Part shown: positions 50,061 to 58,369 of the stretch, in pieces
Layout: each line of letters begins with the position of its first letter
How positions within the stretch are numbered: position 1 is the stretch's first letter
Origin: Aureococcus anophagefferens
Lineage: Eukaryota > Sar > Pelagophyceae > Pelagomonadales > Pelagomonadaceae
Reading direction: 5' to 3'
DNA: 64,000 bases
Assembly: GCF_000186865.1 (NCBI RefSeq)
Contig: NW_008705567.1
Coordinates: 1,119,757-1,183,756, forward strand
Position numbers and translations under genes: made by a program
The notes under the pieces: generated by a model
The model's input: the letters and a program-made list of their open reading frames with translations, nothing else
Told to the model about the DNA's origin: nothing
Databases searched by the model: none

Positions 50061-50561
50061 ATGCGCTACACCGTCCCCGCACTCATCCTCTGTGCCTCGA
50101 GCACTTCGGCCTTCGCCCCCAACGCCGCCGCGCACCGCTCGACGGCGCGCGCGTCGGCGGAATCGCCCGCGGACCTGGATACGTCGAAAGCCTTCTCGCC
50201 CTGGTCCAACACCCACCACGAGGAGGTCGTGGCGGCCAAGGCCGAGGCCTGGATGGAGACCCACAAGCAGTCGCGGTCGGCGCCGCGCGCGCCGCGGTCG
50301 GACCCGCCCGTGACCGCCGCGGAGGCGTTCTCGGCCAAGAGCGTCGTGATGTCGCCCGAGGACGTCGCCGCATGGAAGGCCGAGGCCTGGTTCAAAACGC
50401 TCAAGGCGTCGAAGAAGGAGAAGCAGCTCGCGAGCCACAAGGCCTTCTTCGCCGAGCTCTCCTTCGGCGCCGCGGCCGCGGCGTCGACGGACGCGCTCTT
50501 CCCCGGCCTCGGCGAGCCGGCGGCCCCGAAGACGACGCCCGCCCGGTCCCTCGCCGAGTAG
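50061..50561 (+). CDS. Plastid-targeted protein of unknown function
   Basis: 166 residues from ATG 50061. The signal peptide MRYTVPALILCASSTSAFAP carries the canonical TSAFAP motif for heterokont plastid import, followed by a Ala/Ser/Arg transit-like stretch. The mature part has two related segments: VVAAKAEAWMETHKQS and DVAAWKAEAWFKTLKASKKE, an internal repeat with the core AxKAEAW..T.K. The C-terminus is LFPGLGEPAAPKTTPARSLA. I do not recognise a family. A small stromal or lumenal helical protein is all that can be said. Confidence 0.75.
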   Translation: MRYTVPALILCASSTSAFAPNAAAHRSTARASAESPADLDTSKAFSPWSNTHHEEVVAAKAEAWMETHKQSRSAPRAPRSDPPVTAAEAFSAKSVVMSPEDVAAWKAEAWFKTLKASKKEKQLASHKAFFAELSFGAAAAASTDALFPGLGEPAAPKTTPARSLAE

Positions 50562-51011
50562 GCCGCCGCAGCATCCCACGCTTCCCCATGCCCCCGACCC
50601 CCGCGCGCGCCCCGCGGCGGTCTCGACGACCGCCGCGGACGAGCCGCCGCGCGCTTCCGCCCCTGTATAAAGCTTCGATCGCGACCCCTCGCGGCGGTGG
50701 CTTGCGTGGGAATCTCCCACTCTCACCACCCCCCGGAGGTCTCTCCCGCCCCTGCGACCCCGCGAGAAATACCCTGGGCGACGGTCGCGAGGATCGCGTC
50801 GAGCGCGGGCCCGCCGCCGTCGACGCGTGCGGACAAGCCATCGCCTGTTTTAGGTTTGGCCTCTCACGGAGGCTTCTTCCAGGCTCACCATCGGGCCTCT
50901 CACGCGAGACGCGCGACGCCTCGTAGGCCTCCTCGTGCAGCGCAATGCCAGGCGTAATGCAAAGCGTCGCTCTTTTGGGCCAAATAAATTTAAAGCTGTG
51001 AAAAACTTGGC
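50562..51011. other. Intergenic region with falling GC
   Basis: 450 bp between the plastid gene and the ankyrin gene. It goes from GC-rich to A/T-rich near 50950-51011. TGTATAAAGC at 50663 looks like a TATA box but is 350 bp from the next start, so it is not assigned. Confidence 0.5.
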
Positions 51012-51785
51012 ATGGAGGCGCCGCCTGAAATCTGCGCGGCCTTGATTAACGGGGACATACCTGTGCTAAGATCATATTTATCGGCAGGCGGTGACATCAA
51101 CTCTCACGTGTCCTGGGGTAGGGCACGACAACACACTCTCTTGATGGATGCGATGGCAAATCCTAATCGACCTCATCAATACGAAACGATTCGATTTCTA
51201 CTAGAGCGCGGCGCCGACCCTAACATCGGAGGAGAGCCTGTTTATCCTTTGCATCTTGCCCGCGACGTACAAACGGCCGAGCTCCTCCTCGCGAACGGCG
51301 CTCGCGTCGACGCTCAGAGCGCGCATTCTCGCTCTACGGCACTCGCTCTATGGCTCGAGCTCTTCGGCTCTCGCTCTACGGGTCAGGATTCGGAACTTAT
51401 CCTCGTTCTGCTGAGGCACGGAGCTTCTCTCGATGTGCGCAACGCGTCTGGTCACGATGTCCTCGAAATCGCGCAGCGTCTAATACATGTTGTTGTCCAG
51501 CCAGAGACGTCTCAAGCATTGGAATCCACGATCGCCCTTCTCACCGCCGTGCGCGCCGCGGGCTCGTGGAAGCGCTACTCTCGCGAGCCTTCCGTGAAGC
51601 TCTGGGCCCTGCGCTACCTCGCGCTCGCCGGCCGCGCGCGGGCCCCGCCGCACTTCATACGCCTTTTCGGCGCGGCCCCCATCCCCAAGGGCGCCGCGCG
51701 GACGCGGTCGAAGCGGCTCGTGGGCACGCCGCTCCCCGACGAGGTGTTCGCGCACGTCCTCGGCTTCTGGGACGGCAACCACTAG
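51012..51785 (+). CDS. Ankyrin-repeat protein with a shared C-terminal module
   Basis: 257 residues from ATG 51012. Ankyrin repeats are visible: LINGDIPVLRSYLSAGGDIN, YETIRFLLERGADPNIGGEP, VQTAELLLANGARVDAQSA and ELILVLLRHGASLDVRNASG. The C-terminus (WKRYSREPSVKLWALRYLAL then LPDEVFAHVLGFWDGNH) matches the tail of the ankyrin gene at 58370 (VFGHVLAFW). The first 500 bases are much less GC-rich than the last 250, so the repeats and tail differ in composition. Ankyrin repeats bind proteins; the DEVFAHVL tail has an F-box-like look but is too short to be sure. Confidence 0.85.
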   Translation: MEAPPEICAALINGDIPVLRSYLSAGGDINSHVSWGRARQHTLLMDAMANPNRPHQYETIRFLLERGADPNIGGEPVYPLHLARDVQTAELLLANGARVDAQSAHSRSTALALWLELFGSRSTGQDSELILVLLRHGASLDVRNASGHDVLEIAQRLIHVVVQPETSQALESTIALLTAVRAAGSWKRYSREPSVKLWALRYLALAGRARAPPHFIRLFGAAPIPKGAARTRSKRLVGTPLPDEVFAHVLGFWDGNH

Positions 51786-51840
51786 CCGACATACTTGTAA
51801 GTCCCCCTCAGCCACCGTGACTCGCCGATCGTTTAAGTCC

Positions 51841-53391
51841 CTAGTTGGTGCGGGCGGCGGCGGTGAGGAGCGCGCGGGCGTCGAGGAGCGCGTCGGTCTG
51901 GGCCTGGACGGCCGTCGCCGTCGCGTCCTTGTGCCAGTCGTCCGTGACGGCCTTGAGCGCCGCGGCGCGGGGCGGCAGCGCGGCCAGCGCGGCAATGGCG
52001 CCGTGGAGGTCGCCGGCGCGCACGCGGCCGTCCGCGGCCTCCAGCGCCGCCAGGGGGCTGCCCGGCTCCGGCGCGCCGCCCTCGAGGCGGAGCGCCGCGA
52101 ACGCGCGCCCCAGCGCGGCGCCCGAGAGGCCGTCGCCGGCGGCGTCGGGCGCGAGCGCGGCCGCGCGCGCCGCGGGCAGCACGCTCCGCTCCCAGCGGCG
52201 CGCGAGGGCCGCCGGCGACGGCGCCGGTACGCCCGCCGTCTCCTTGAGCGAGGTGAGCCCCGCGGCCGCGACGGCGTCGTAGGCCGCCGTCGCGCCCGAC
52301 GCGCGCGTCGCGCCGACGGCGCCGCGCGCGACGACGGCGTGGGCCTGGCAGGCCGCGAGGTCGTCGCTGGGCACGTCCAGCGCCGCCTCGTGCGCCGCGG
52401 CGACGCCGTTCGCGATGGCCTGGAGCTTGCGCACGGCTTCCAGGGCCGCGTCGCCGGAAGCCCGGGCCTCGGCCGCGCGGTCCGCGTCGAGGGCCACGGA
52501 TGCGCCAAAGGCGATGCGGTCCTGGGCCTGCGTCACGTCGCGGCCGCCCTGGTAGTCCGCGCGCATGGCCCGCTCCTTGGAGCCGCGCGCGAGGAGCGCC
52601 GCGGTCTCGTCGGCGATCTCCGCCTTCGCGACGCGGAGCCGCGCCTCGTAGGCGACCTTGCCCAGGGCGTCGTCGCGGCGGAACTCGGCCTCGAGGCCCT
52701 CGGCGGCCTTCTCGACCGCCGCGCGCGTCTGGGCCTCGCCGATGGCCACGGCCTCGGCGCGCGCGTTCGCGGCGCGCGACGCCTCCCACCGCGTGCGATT
52801 CACGGCCTCGGCCTCCATGGCCGCGAGGCGCTCGGCGAGCTCGGCGACCGTGAGGTCGTCGAGGCCCCCGGCGATGCGCCGCACGACGTCGTCGTCCGTG
52901 CCCGCCTCGCACTGCGTGGCCGCGGCGACGGGCGCGGGCGCGGGCGCCGCCGCGGCCGCGGCCGCGACGGCCGCGACCATGGCGTCGGCCTGCGCCGTCA
53001 CGTCCGGCGTCGCGGGCGCCGGTTCCGCGGGCGCCGGCGCCGGCGCGGCGGCCTTGGGCGCGGCGGCCTTGGGCGCGGGCGCGGCGGCCTCGGGCGCGGG
53101 TTTCGGCGCCGCGGCGACGGGCGCGACGGCGTCGACCGCGACCGCGGGCGCGCGCGCGAGCCCCCCGCGGCCCGTCGCGTCCCGGTAGAGGCGGAAGGGC
53201 GCCGACTCGAGCACGCCCGCCGGCGCCGACGACTCGTAGGCGATGCTGAGCTCCGCGACCGTGAGCGCGGACCCCAGGGCGGCCATGGGGATCAGGACGG
53301 CGCCCGTGGGCGGGCCGCCCGGCTTCGGCGCCGTCGCATCGATGACCGGCTTCGTCGCCGTCGAGAGGAGCCGCCGCACGGAGGAGCGCAT
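51841..53391 (-). CDS. MIC60: MIC60/mitofilin, MICOS subunit
   Basis: 516 residues from ATG 53391. It starts MRSSVRRLLSTATKPV, a mitochondrial presequence, followed by a segment that could be the inner-membrane anchor (VLIPMAALGSALTVAELSIA). An Ala/Pro/Lys linker (about 75-150) leads to a long coiled coil (DLTVAELAERLAAMEAEAVN). The end is the mitofilin signature: LRLEGGAPEPGSPLAALEAA, AGDLHGAIAALAALP and a final helix. MIC60 shapes crista junctions in the inner membrane. The extra N-terminal frame up to 53748 lies over the CysRS start and is not used. It is divergent from CysRS, 156 bp apart. Confidence 0.8.
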   Translation of the reverse strand: MRSSVRRLLSTATKPVIDATAPKPGGPPTGAVLIPMAALGSALTVAELSIAYESSAPAGVLESAPFRLYRDATGRGGLARAPAVAVDAVAPVAAAPKPAPEAAAPAPKAAAPKAAAPAPAPAEPAPATPDVTAQADAMVAAVAAAAAAAPAPAPVAAATQCEAGTDDDVVRRIAGGLDDLTVAELAERLAAMEAEAVNRTRWEASRAANARAEAVAIGEAQTRAAVEKAAEGLEAEFRRDDALGKVAYEARLRVAKAEIADETAALLARGSKERAMRADYQGGRDVTQAQDRIAFGASVALDADRAAEARASGDAALEAVRKLQAIANGVAAAHEAALDVPSDDLAACQAHAVVARGAVGATRASGATAAYDAVAAAGLTSLKETAGVPAPSPAALARRWERSVLPAARAAALAPDAAGDGLSGAALGRAFAALRLEGGAPEPGSPLAALEAADGRVRAGDLHGAIAALAALPPRAAALKAVTDDWHKDATATAVQAQTDALLDARALLTAAARTN

Positions 53392-53547
53392 GGCGGCACT
53401 GGCTGCGGAGGAGCTGCCGCGCCCGGCGTCCGATCGGCGAGCGCAGATTGCACAGCGTCCGGACCGGCGTGTAGCGGCGCGACAACTCCCGCGCGCGCGT
53501 TCGCCCGACGCCCCCGAGGCCGTCCGTCGGTCGCGGAGACGACCAGT

Positions 53548-55739
53548 ATGGCGGCCCTGGCCCAGTCGCGCAAGGAGGAGGTCTTCGGCAAGTGGTGCCC
53601 GCCCTGCCCGCCGGACAAGCCCCAGCTGATGATCTACAACTCGCTTACGCGCAGTAAGGTGCCCTTCGTGCCCATGGACCCGCTGGGCAAGGTCATCACC
53701 ATGTACGTCTGCGGCCCCACGGTCTACGACGCGGCCCACCTCGGCCACGCGCGGACGTACCTGCAGTTCGACGTCATGCGGCGCATCCTCCGCGACGCGC
53801 TGGGCTACGACGTCAACTACGTCATGAACGTCACGGACGTCGACGACAAGATCATCATGCGGTCGGCGGAGCGCGGCGTGAGCCCGGAGACTTTAGCGCG
53901 CGAGTGGGAGCACGCGTTCCTCGAGGACATGACGTCCTTGGGCGTCGAGCGGCCGACGTCGATGCCCAGGGTCACGGAGTACGTGCCCGAGATCGTCGCC
54001 TTCGTGGAGAAGATCGTGGCCAACGGCTTCGCCTACGCGGACCAGGGCAGCGTCTACTTCGACACGGTCGCGTTCGGGAAGGCGGGCTACGACTACGGGA
54101 AGTTGGTGCCGGAGTCCATCGGGTCCGCGGAGCTCATGGCCGAGAGCGAGGGCAAGCTCGGCATCCTGCTGGGCGGCGGGAAGAAGGACCCGCGCGACTT
54201 CGCGCTCTGGAAGGCGTCGAAGCCCGGCGAGCCCACGTGGCCGTCGCCGTGGGGCGACGGCCGGCCGGGCTGGCACATCGAGTGCTCCGCGATGATCGAC
54301 AACACGATCGGCTCCGGCGGCGTCGGCGGCGCCGCGGGCTGCATCGACATCCACGGCGGCGGCGTGGACCTGCGCTTCCCGCACCACGACAACGAGCTCG
54401 CCCAGGGCGAGGCGTTCTGCGCGTGCAAGCAGACGGTGAACTACTTTGCGCACACGGGGCATTTGCACATCCGGGGGCTCAAGATGTCCAAGTCGCTGAA
54501 GAACTTCATCACCATCGGGCAAGCCTTGGCGGGGCTCGAGGGCGTCGAGGGCTCGGAGCCCGTGCACCCGCGGACCATGCGGCTCATGTTCTGCCTCGTG
54601 AGCTACAACGCGCCGTGCGACTACAGCGACAACATGCTCGCGAACGCGCGCGTCGTCGAGAAGAAGTTCAAGGAGTACTTCCTGAACGTCGCCGCCGCCC
54701 TGCGGCCGCTGGACGCGGACCCGGATTCGCGCCAGAAGCTCTGCGCGGAGGACAAGGAGCTGCTGGCCGCGTTGAAAAAAGCCCAAGACACGGTCTACGC
54801 GCGGTTCCTCGACGACTTCGACACGCCGGGGGCGGTGTTGGCTTTACAGACGCTGGTGGACACGACGTCGGCCTACCTGCAGAAGTTCGACGCCAAGCAG
54901 GCGTCGCGCGCCGTGCCCTGCTCGCTCGCGCTCTGCGCGACGGCGCGCTACGTCGGCGAGACGCTGGACCTCCTGGGCCTGGAGGGTCTGTGCGCCGACG
55001 ACGTGCTCCGGCGGCTCAAGCTGACGCCGTCCCACAAGCCCGCGGCGGCGCTCGGGTCCGGCGACGCGGCGGCGGCGCTCGGGCCGCTGTTGGACGTCAT
55101 CGCGGCGTTCCGCGACGACGTCCGCGCCGCGGGCCGCGAGGGCGACACGCAGCAGGTCCTCGCGCTCTGCGACGCGCTCCGCGACGACGCGCTGCCGGCG
55201 CTGGGCGTGCGCCTCGAGGACAAGGGCGCGGCGAGCGTCTGGAAGCTCGAGGACCCGGCGGTGCTCGCGGCGGAGAACAGGGCAGGACAAGAGAGCGAAA
55301 TTCCCAACTTCAAAGGCTCCTTTCTCGGCCGTTTTCCACTCGTTTCGGCTGATTTTTGGACGAGCGATCATCTCTCGGAAGAGTCTCGAAGCGTGGATGC
55401 TTTTTCCGGAACGCGCGCGCGCGGAACACTCACGTTGAAGCGACGTTGAATCTCTCTTGTCCTGCCCAGGCGGAGAAGCAGCTCAAGGCGCTCGAGCTCG
55501 CGAACCGCGAGGAGGCCAAGCGCCTCGACGCGGCGAAGAAGGCCGCCAAGGAGGCCGCGGCCTCCGTGCGGCCCCAGGACATGTTCAAGGACCGGGAAAC
55601 CAAGTACGCGGCCTTCGACGCCGACGGCGTCCCGACGCACGACGCGGCCAACGAGCCCCTCTCCAAGTCCCTCCTCAAGAAGCTCAAGAAGGAGTGGGAG
55701 AAGCAGAAGAAGCTCTACGACAAGGCCCAGGGCAACTAG
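53548..55739 (+). CDS. CARS: Cysteinyl-tRNA synthetase
   Basis: Exons 53548-55269 and 55470-55739 give 663 residues. Class I motifs: [20 protein letters not shown] (HIGH as HLGH), a zinc-ligand set with GWHIECSAM and [10 protein letters not shown], and [11 protein letters not shown] (KMSKS, about 312-316). It charges tRNA-Cys. The N-terminal 40 residues ([19 protein letters not shown]) match eukaryotic cytosolic-type enzymes. The C-terminal exon has the Lys-rich helix [20 protein letters not shown] and PQDMFKD, found at the end of eukaryotic CysRS. The intron lies just before this helix. Splicing restores [12 protein letters not shown]. No plastid or mitochondrial presequence is seen. Confidence 0.95.
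55270..55469 (+). mobile_element. Introner, family 2 copy C, 200-nt intron
   Basis: The 192-bp element 55278-55469 has termini CAGGGCAGGACAAG and CTTGTCCTGCCCAG between perfect duplications GCGGAGAA (55270-55277, 55470-55477). Removing 55270-55469 (GC-AG) joins GTG CTC GCG to GCG GAG AAG CAG in phase 0. The pyrimidine tract before the acceptor (TCTCTCTTGTCCTGCCCAG) is made by the terminal repeat itself. Confidence 0.93.
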
Positions 55740-55931
55740 CGCGCGCGTCGCGTAAGGTGGGCTTGACGTGCACACGTCCCCGGAGTCGGCAAGTTGAAGG
55801 CGGCATCGCGTTCAAGAGGCTTTGTTGCCGAAGCGCGATGCGTATGAACCGCGCAAGCATGCGCTTTGCGCACGCATAAAAAGTGCTGTGATCGCTCCGC
55901 GGTTTAGAGCACTCCGCGAGCGATTACCGCG

Positions 55932-56912
55932 ATGGCCTGGGGTCTCTTCCTCGACGCGCTCGTGCGCCTCGGCGCGGCGCTGGCGCCGGTCGCGACGTAC
56001 CTGCCCCAGTTCTACGTCATCAAGCGGGGCGGCAAGGAGGGCTTCGCGCCCTTCGTGTGCCTGTTCACGCTCGTCGCCGCGGCGCTGCGCATCGCGTCCT
56101 GGGCCGGGTCCCACGAGCGCGACCTGGCCGCGCTCGTCGCCACGACGCTCGGCGGCGTCATGCAGCTGCTGCTTCTGGACGCCGTCGTGTCGGTGAAGCG
56201 CAAGAAGGGCACGGTCACGGGCCGCTTCAACCAGGGCGTCGGCGGGCCGCGCTACGGCGCCACGTCCCGCAAGCTCGCGGGCGAGGTGCGCGCCGTCGTG
56301 CGCGCCTGGGTCTCGGGCGACGGCGCCCTCGCGGGCGAGCGGCTCCGCGCGCTGCGGGCGACGTTCTGGGCCTGGGACGAGCTCGCGCCCTACGTCGAGG
56401 TCGTCGTTGTCCTCGCGCTCTACATCGGCGCGGCGACGGTCTGCTTCCACCGGCTGCCCCACTTCAACGGCGCCGTCTACGCGTGCGGCGAGGCCTTCCG
56501 CGCCGCGGCGGGCCTGCCGCAGGTCGTCCGCACGCACCGGCGCGGCGACGCGGCGGGGCTGAGCCTGGTCATGGTCGGCTGCTGGCTCGCGGCGGACGCG
56601 GGCCGGTTTTTCGGGCCCGCGGTGGGGCTGGGGCGCGTCGCGGCCGGGTTCCGGTGCGCCGTCGACGCCGCGGTTCTGGCGCAGATCGCCGCCCACGGCG
56701 CCTTCGGCCGCCGGCTCCGCGGCGCGCTCTGCGGCGGCGGCGACGAGCCCGACGACAAGGCCGCGTCCTGGTGCACGTCCCTCCGCACGCGGCTCGGGGG
56801 TCTGCGGAGGCACCGGGGGGTCTACGCGCCCGTGCCCAAGGAGGACGCGGCCGCGCCGGACGACGCCGCCGCGCCCGACGCCGCCTCGAAGAAGCCCGAG
56901 GACCTAGCGTAA
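55932..56912 (+). CDS. PQ-loop repeat membrane protein
   Basis: 326 residues from ATG 55932. Two PQ-loop repeats are clear: LAPVATYLPQFYVIKRGGKE followed by a membrane helix (GFAPFVCLFTLVAAALRIA), and AAGLPQVVRTHRRGDAAGLS followed by LVMVGCWLAADAGRFFG. With helices near VATTLGGVMQLLLLDAVV and YVEVVVVLALYIGAATVCF it gives about seven membrane segments. This family includes ER KDEL receptors, MPDU1, cystinosin and lysosomal amino-acid exporters; the exact one is unclear. The acidic/Ala C-tail ends inside a 65-bp duplication. Confidence 0.85.
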   Translation: MAWGLFLDALVRLGAALAPVATYLPQFYVIKRGGKEGFAPFVCLFTLVAAALRIASWAGSHERDLAALVATTLGGVMQLLLLDAVVSVKRKKGTVTGRFNQGVGGPRYGATSRKLAGEVRAVVRAWVSGDGALAGERLRALRATFWAWDELAPYVEVVVVLALYIGAATVCFHRLPHFNGAVYACGEAFRAAAGLPQVVRTHRRGDAAGLSLVMVGCWLAADAGRFFGPAVGLGRVAAGFRCAVDAAVLAQIAAHGAFGRRLRGALCGGGDEPDDKAASWCTSLRTRLGGLRRHRGVYAPVPKEDAAAPDDAAAPDAASKKPEDLA

Positions 56913-57056
56913 GTCGAGGAACGTTTGGACGTTGGCGGCGTAGACGCGGTTGGGCCGCCGCCGCGACCTCGTTAAAACAGCCCGAGGACTCGGACCTAGC
57001 GTAAGTCGAGGAACGTTTGGACGTTGGCGGCGTAGACGCGGTTGGGCCGCCGCCGC
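56900..57056. repeat. 65-bp tandem duplication at convergent gene ends
   Basis: Bases 56900-56964 recur at 56992-57056 (period 92 bp), beginning GGACCTAGCGTAAGTC. The first copy contains the stop of the PQ-loop gene, the second the stop and last codons of DUF1415 (TFLDLR). A recent tandem duplication moved the two gene ends apart. Confidence 0.9.
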
Positions 57057-58075
57057 TCCGGCGGGAGCGCCGCCTCGAGGCGCTGCGCGGCGTCGAGCTG
57101 GCTCCGCCGGAGCAGGTTGATCGTCGCGTGGGGCGAGCGGCGGACCGCGTCGTTCGCCGCCGCGAGGGCGTCGTCCGACGGCGGGTCGCCCGCGCCGTAT
57201 TTCTCCACGAAGGGCCGGACCACGGCGGAGGGGAGCGCGTGGCCCGGTTTCAGCGCGTCGTGGCCGACGGCGGCCGCCTCGTACGACGGGTGGAACCAGG
57301 CCCGCCCCACGACGGCCGCCGCGCCCGTCGCCGCGACCAGAGGCTCGACGACGCCGTCGCAGACGCCCACGAAGCCGAGGAAGTCGCCGTCGTAGGCGGG
57401 AGAGACGAGCAGCGTCGTCGCCAGATCGCGCTCCGGCGTCGTCGTGAGCTCGCCGACGGCGCGGAAGAACGCGGCGGCGAGGCTCGCGGCGCCGGGCGCC
57501 GCGGCGACGGCGCGGACGGGCCCGCTCGCGACGCCGACGCCCTCGAGCCCGACGGCGCCGCGCGCGCGGCCCCGCGTGTAGGGGCAGAGCCGGAGCGCGC
57601 CGAGCGTGTCGTCGACCCACCGCAGCGACGCCTCGACCGCGGCGCCGTCGCTCGCGCGCGTCGAGTTGAAGAGCCCCACGTCGCCGCGATCTTCCGCCGC
57701 CGCCTCCCCGCCGCTCGGCGACAGCGCGACGCCCGGGGCCGGCGCCGACGGCCAGCGGCGCGCGGCGGCCGAAGAGCCGAGCGCGTCCGCGTTCGCCGCG
57801 ACGACGCCCGCGACGGCGGCGACGACGGCCGCGTCCTCGACGCCGGGGAACCAGAGCGTCGTCGTCGCGTCGTCGCCGCGCGCGACGGCCTCGAGCACGA
57901 CCGCGGCGACCTCGTGGTTCTCGGACACATGCGGCTCGAAGCGGCTCGCGCCGGCGGCCGCCGCCGCGCACTCGTCTCGCAGCGCGTCCTCCTGCCGCAG
58001 CGCCAGCCGCGCGCGCGGCGGCAGCGGCGACCAGGCGCGCGCGACGCAGGCCAGCAGCGCGACGGCGGCGAGCAT
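56996..58075 (-). CDS. DUF1415-family protein with a signal peptide
   Basis: 359 residues from ATG 58075 (MLAAVALLACVARAWSPLPP, a signal peptide; a plastid or secretory route is possible, with WSP rather than F at +1). DUF1415 signatures: WVDDTLGALRLCPYTRGRAR, DLATTLLVSPAYDGDFLGFV, RAWFHPSYEAAAVGHDALK and RSPHATINLLRRSQLDAAQR. The function of the family is not known; it is common in bacteria and plants. The ATG overlaps the stop of a 54-codon frame upstream (TGATG). The 3' end sits in a 65-bp duplication. Confidence 0.85.
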   Translation of the reverse strand: MLAAVALLACVARAWSPLPPRARLALRQEDALRDECAAAAAGASRFEPHVSENHEVAAVVLEAVARGDDATTTLWFPGVEDAAVVAAVAGVVAANADALGSSAAARRWPSAPAPGVALSPSGGEAAAEDRGDVGLFNSTRASDGAAVEASLRWVDDTLGALRLCPYTRGRARGAVGLEGVGVASGPVRAVAAAPGAASLAAAFFRAVGELTTTPERDLATTLLVSPAYDGDFLGFVGVCDGVVEPLVAATGAAAVVGRAWFHPSYEAAAVGHDALKPGHALPSAVVRPFVEKYGAGDPPSDDALAAANDAVRRSPHATINLLRRSQLDAAQRLEAALPPERRRPNRVYAANVQTFLDLR

Positions 58076-58239
58076 CACGCGCCGAGGTACTTGAAATAGA
58101 GGGCGATGCCGCCGACGGCCGCGGCGATGAGGGCGTACACGACTGGAAGGTATTTCTCGGCGTCTTTCAAGGCTTGGATGCGCGCTGCTTTCTCCTCGGG
58201 CGTCTCCGGTCGCGCTTTGCCTTTGAGGCGCTTGACCAT
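58075..58239 (-). CDS. 54-residue single-helix membrane protein, overlapping DUF1415 start
   Basis: ATG 58239 to TGA at 58075. The sequence starts MVKRLKGKARPETPEEKAAR, continues with a short charged helix, then a membrane segment VVYALIAAAVGGIALYFKYL and ends GA. The organisation (basic soluble N-terminus, C-terminal anchor) resembles small tail-anchored ER or mitochondrial proteins. I do not recognise the family. Codon use and pattern look real. Its stop overlaps the next start in the order TGATG, so a two-protein mRNA is possible. The divergent ankyrin gene begins at 58370. Confidence 0.6.
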   Translation of the reverse strand: MVKRLKGKARPETPEEKAARIQALKDAEKYLPVVYALIAAAVGGIALYFKYLGA

Positions 58240-58369
58240 GCTCGAGGGGCCGCGGAGTGTGAAGTCTCTCGAGTTTTGTCGGCGCTTTCAAGCTCCTCCC
58301 ATGCGATCCTTTCCTCCTCAATTCTGCTTCACGACAGGTTCACCTTTGGCCAGCAGCCCGGGCAACACG

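Noticed and set aside
50663..50672. TATA-like TGTATAAAGC
   Set aside because: It is about 350 bp from the next start and single occurrence; not a supported promoter.
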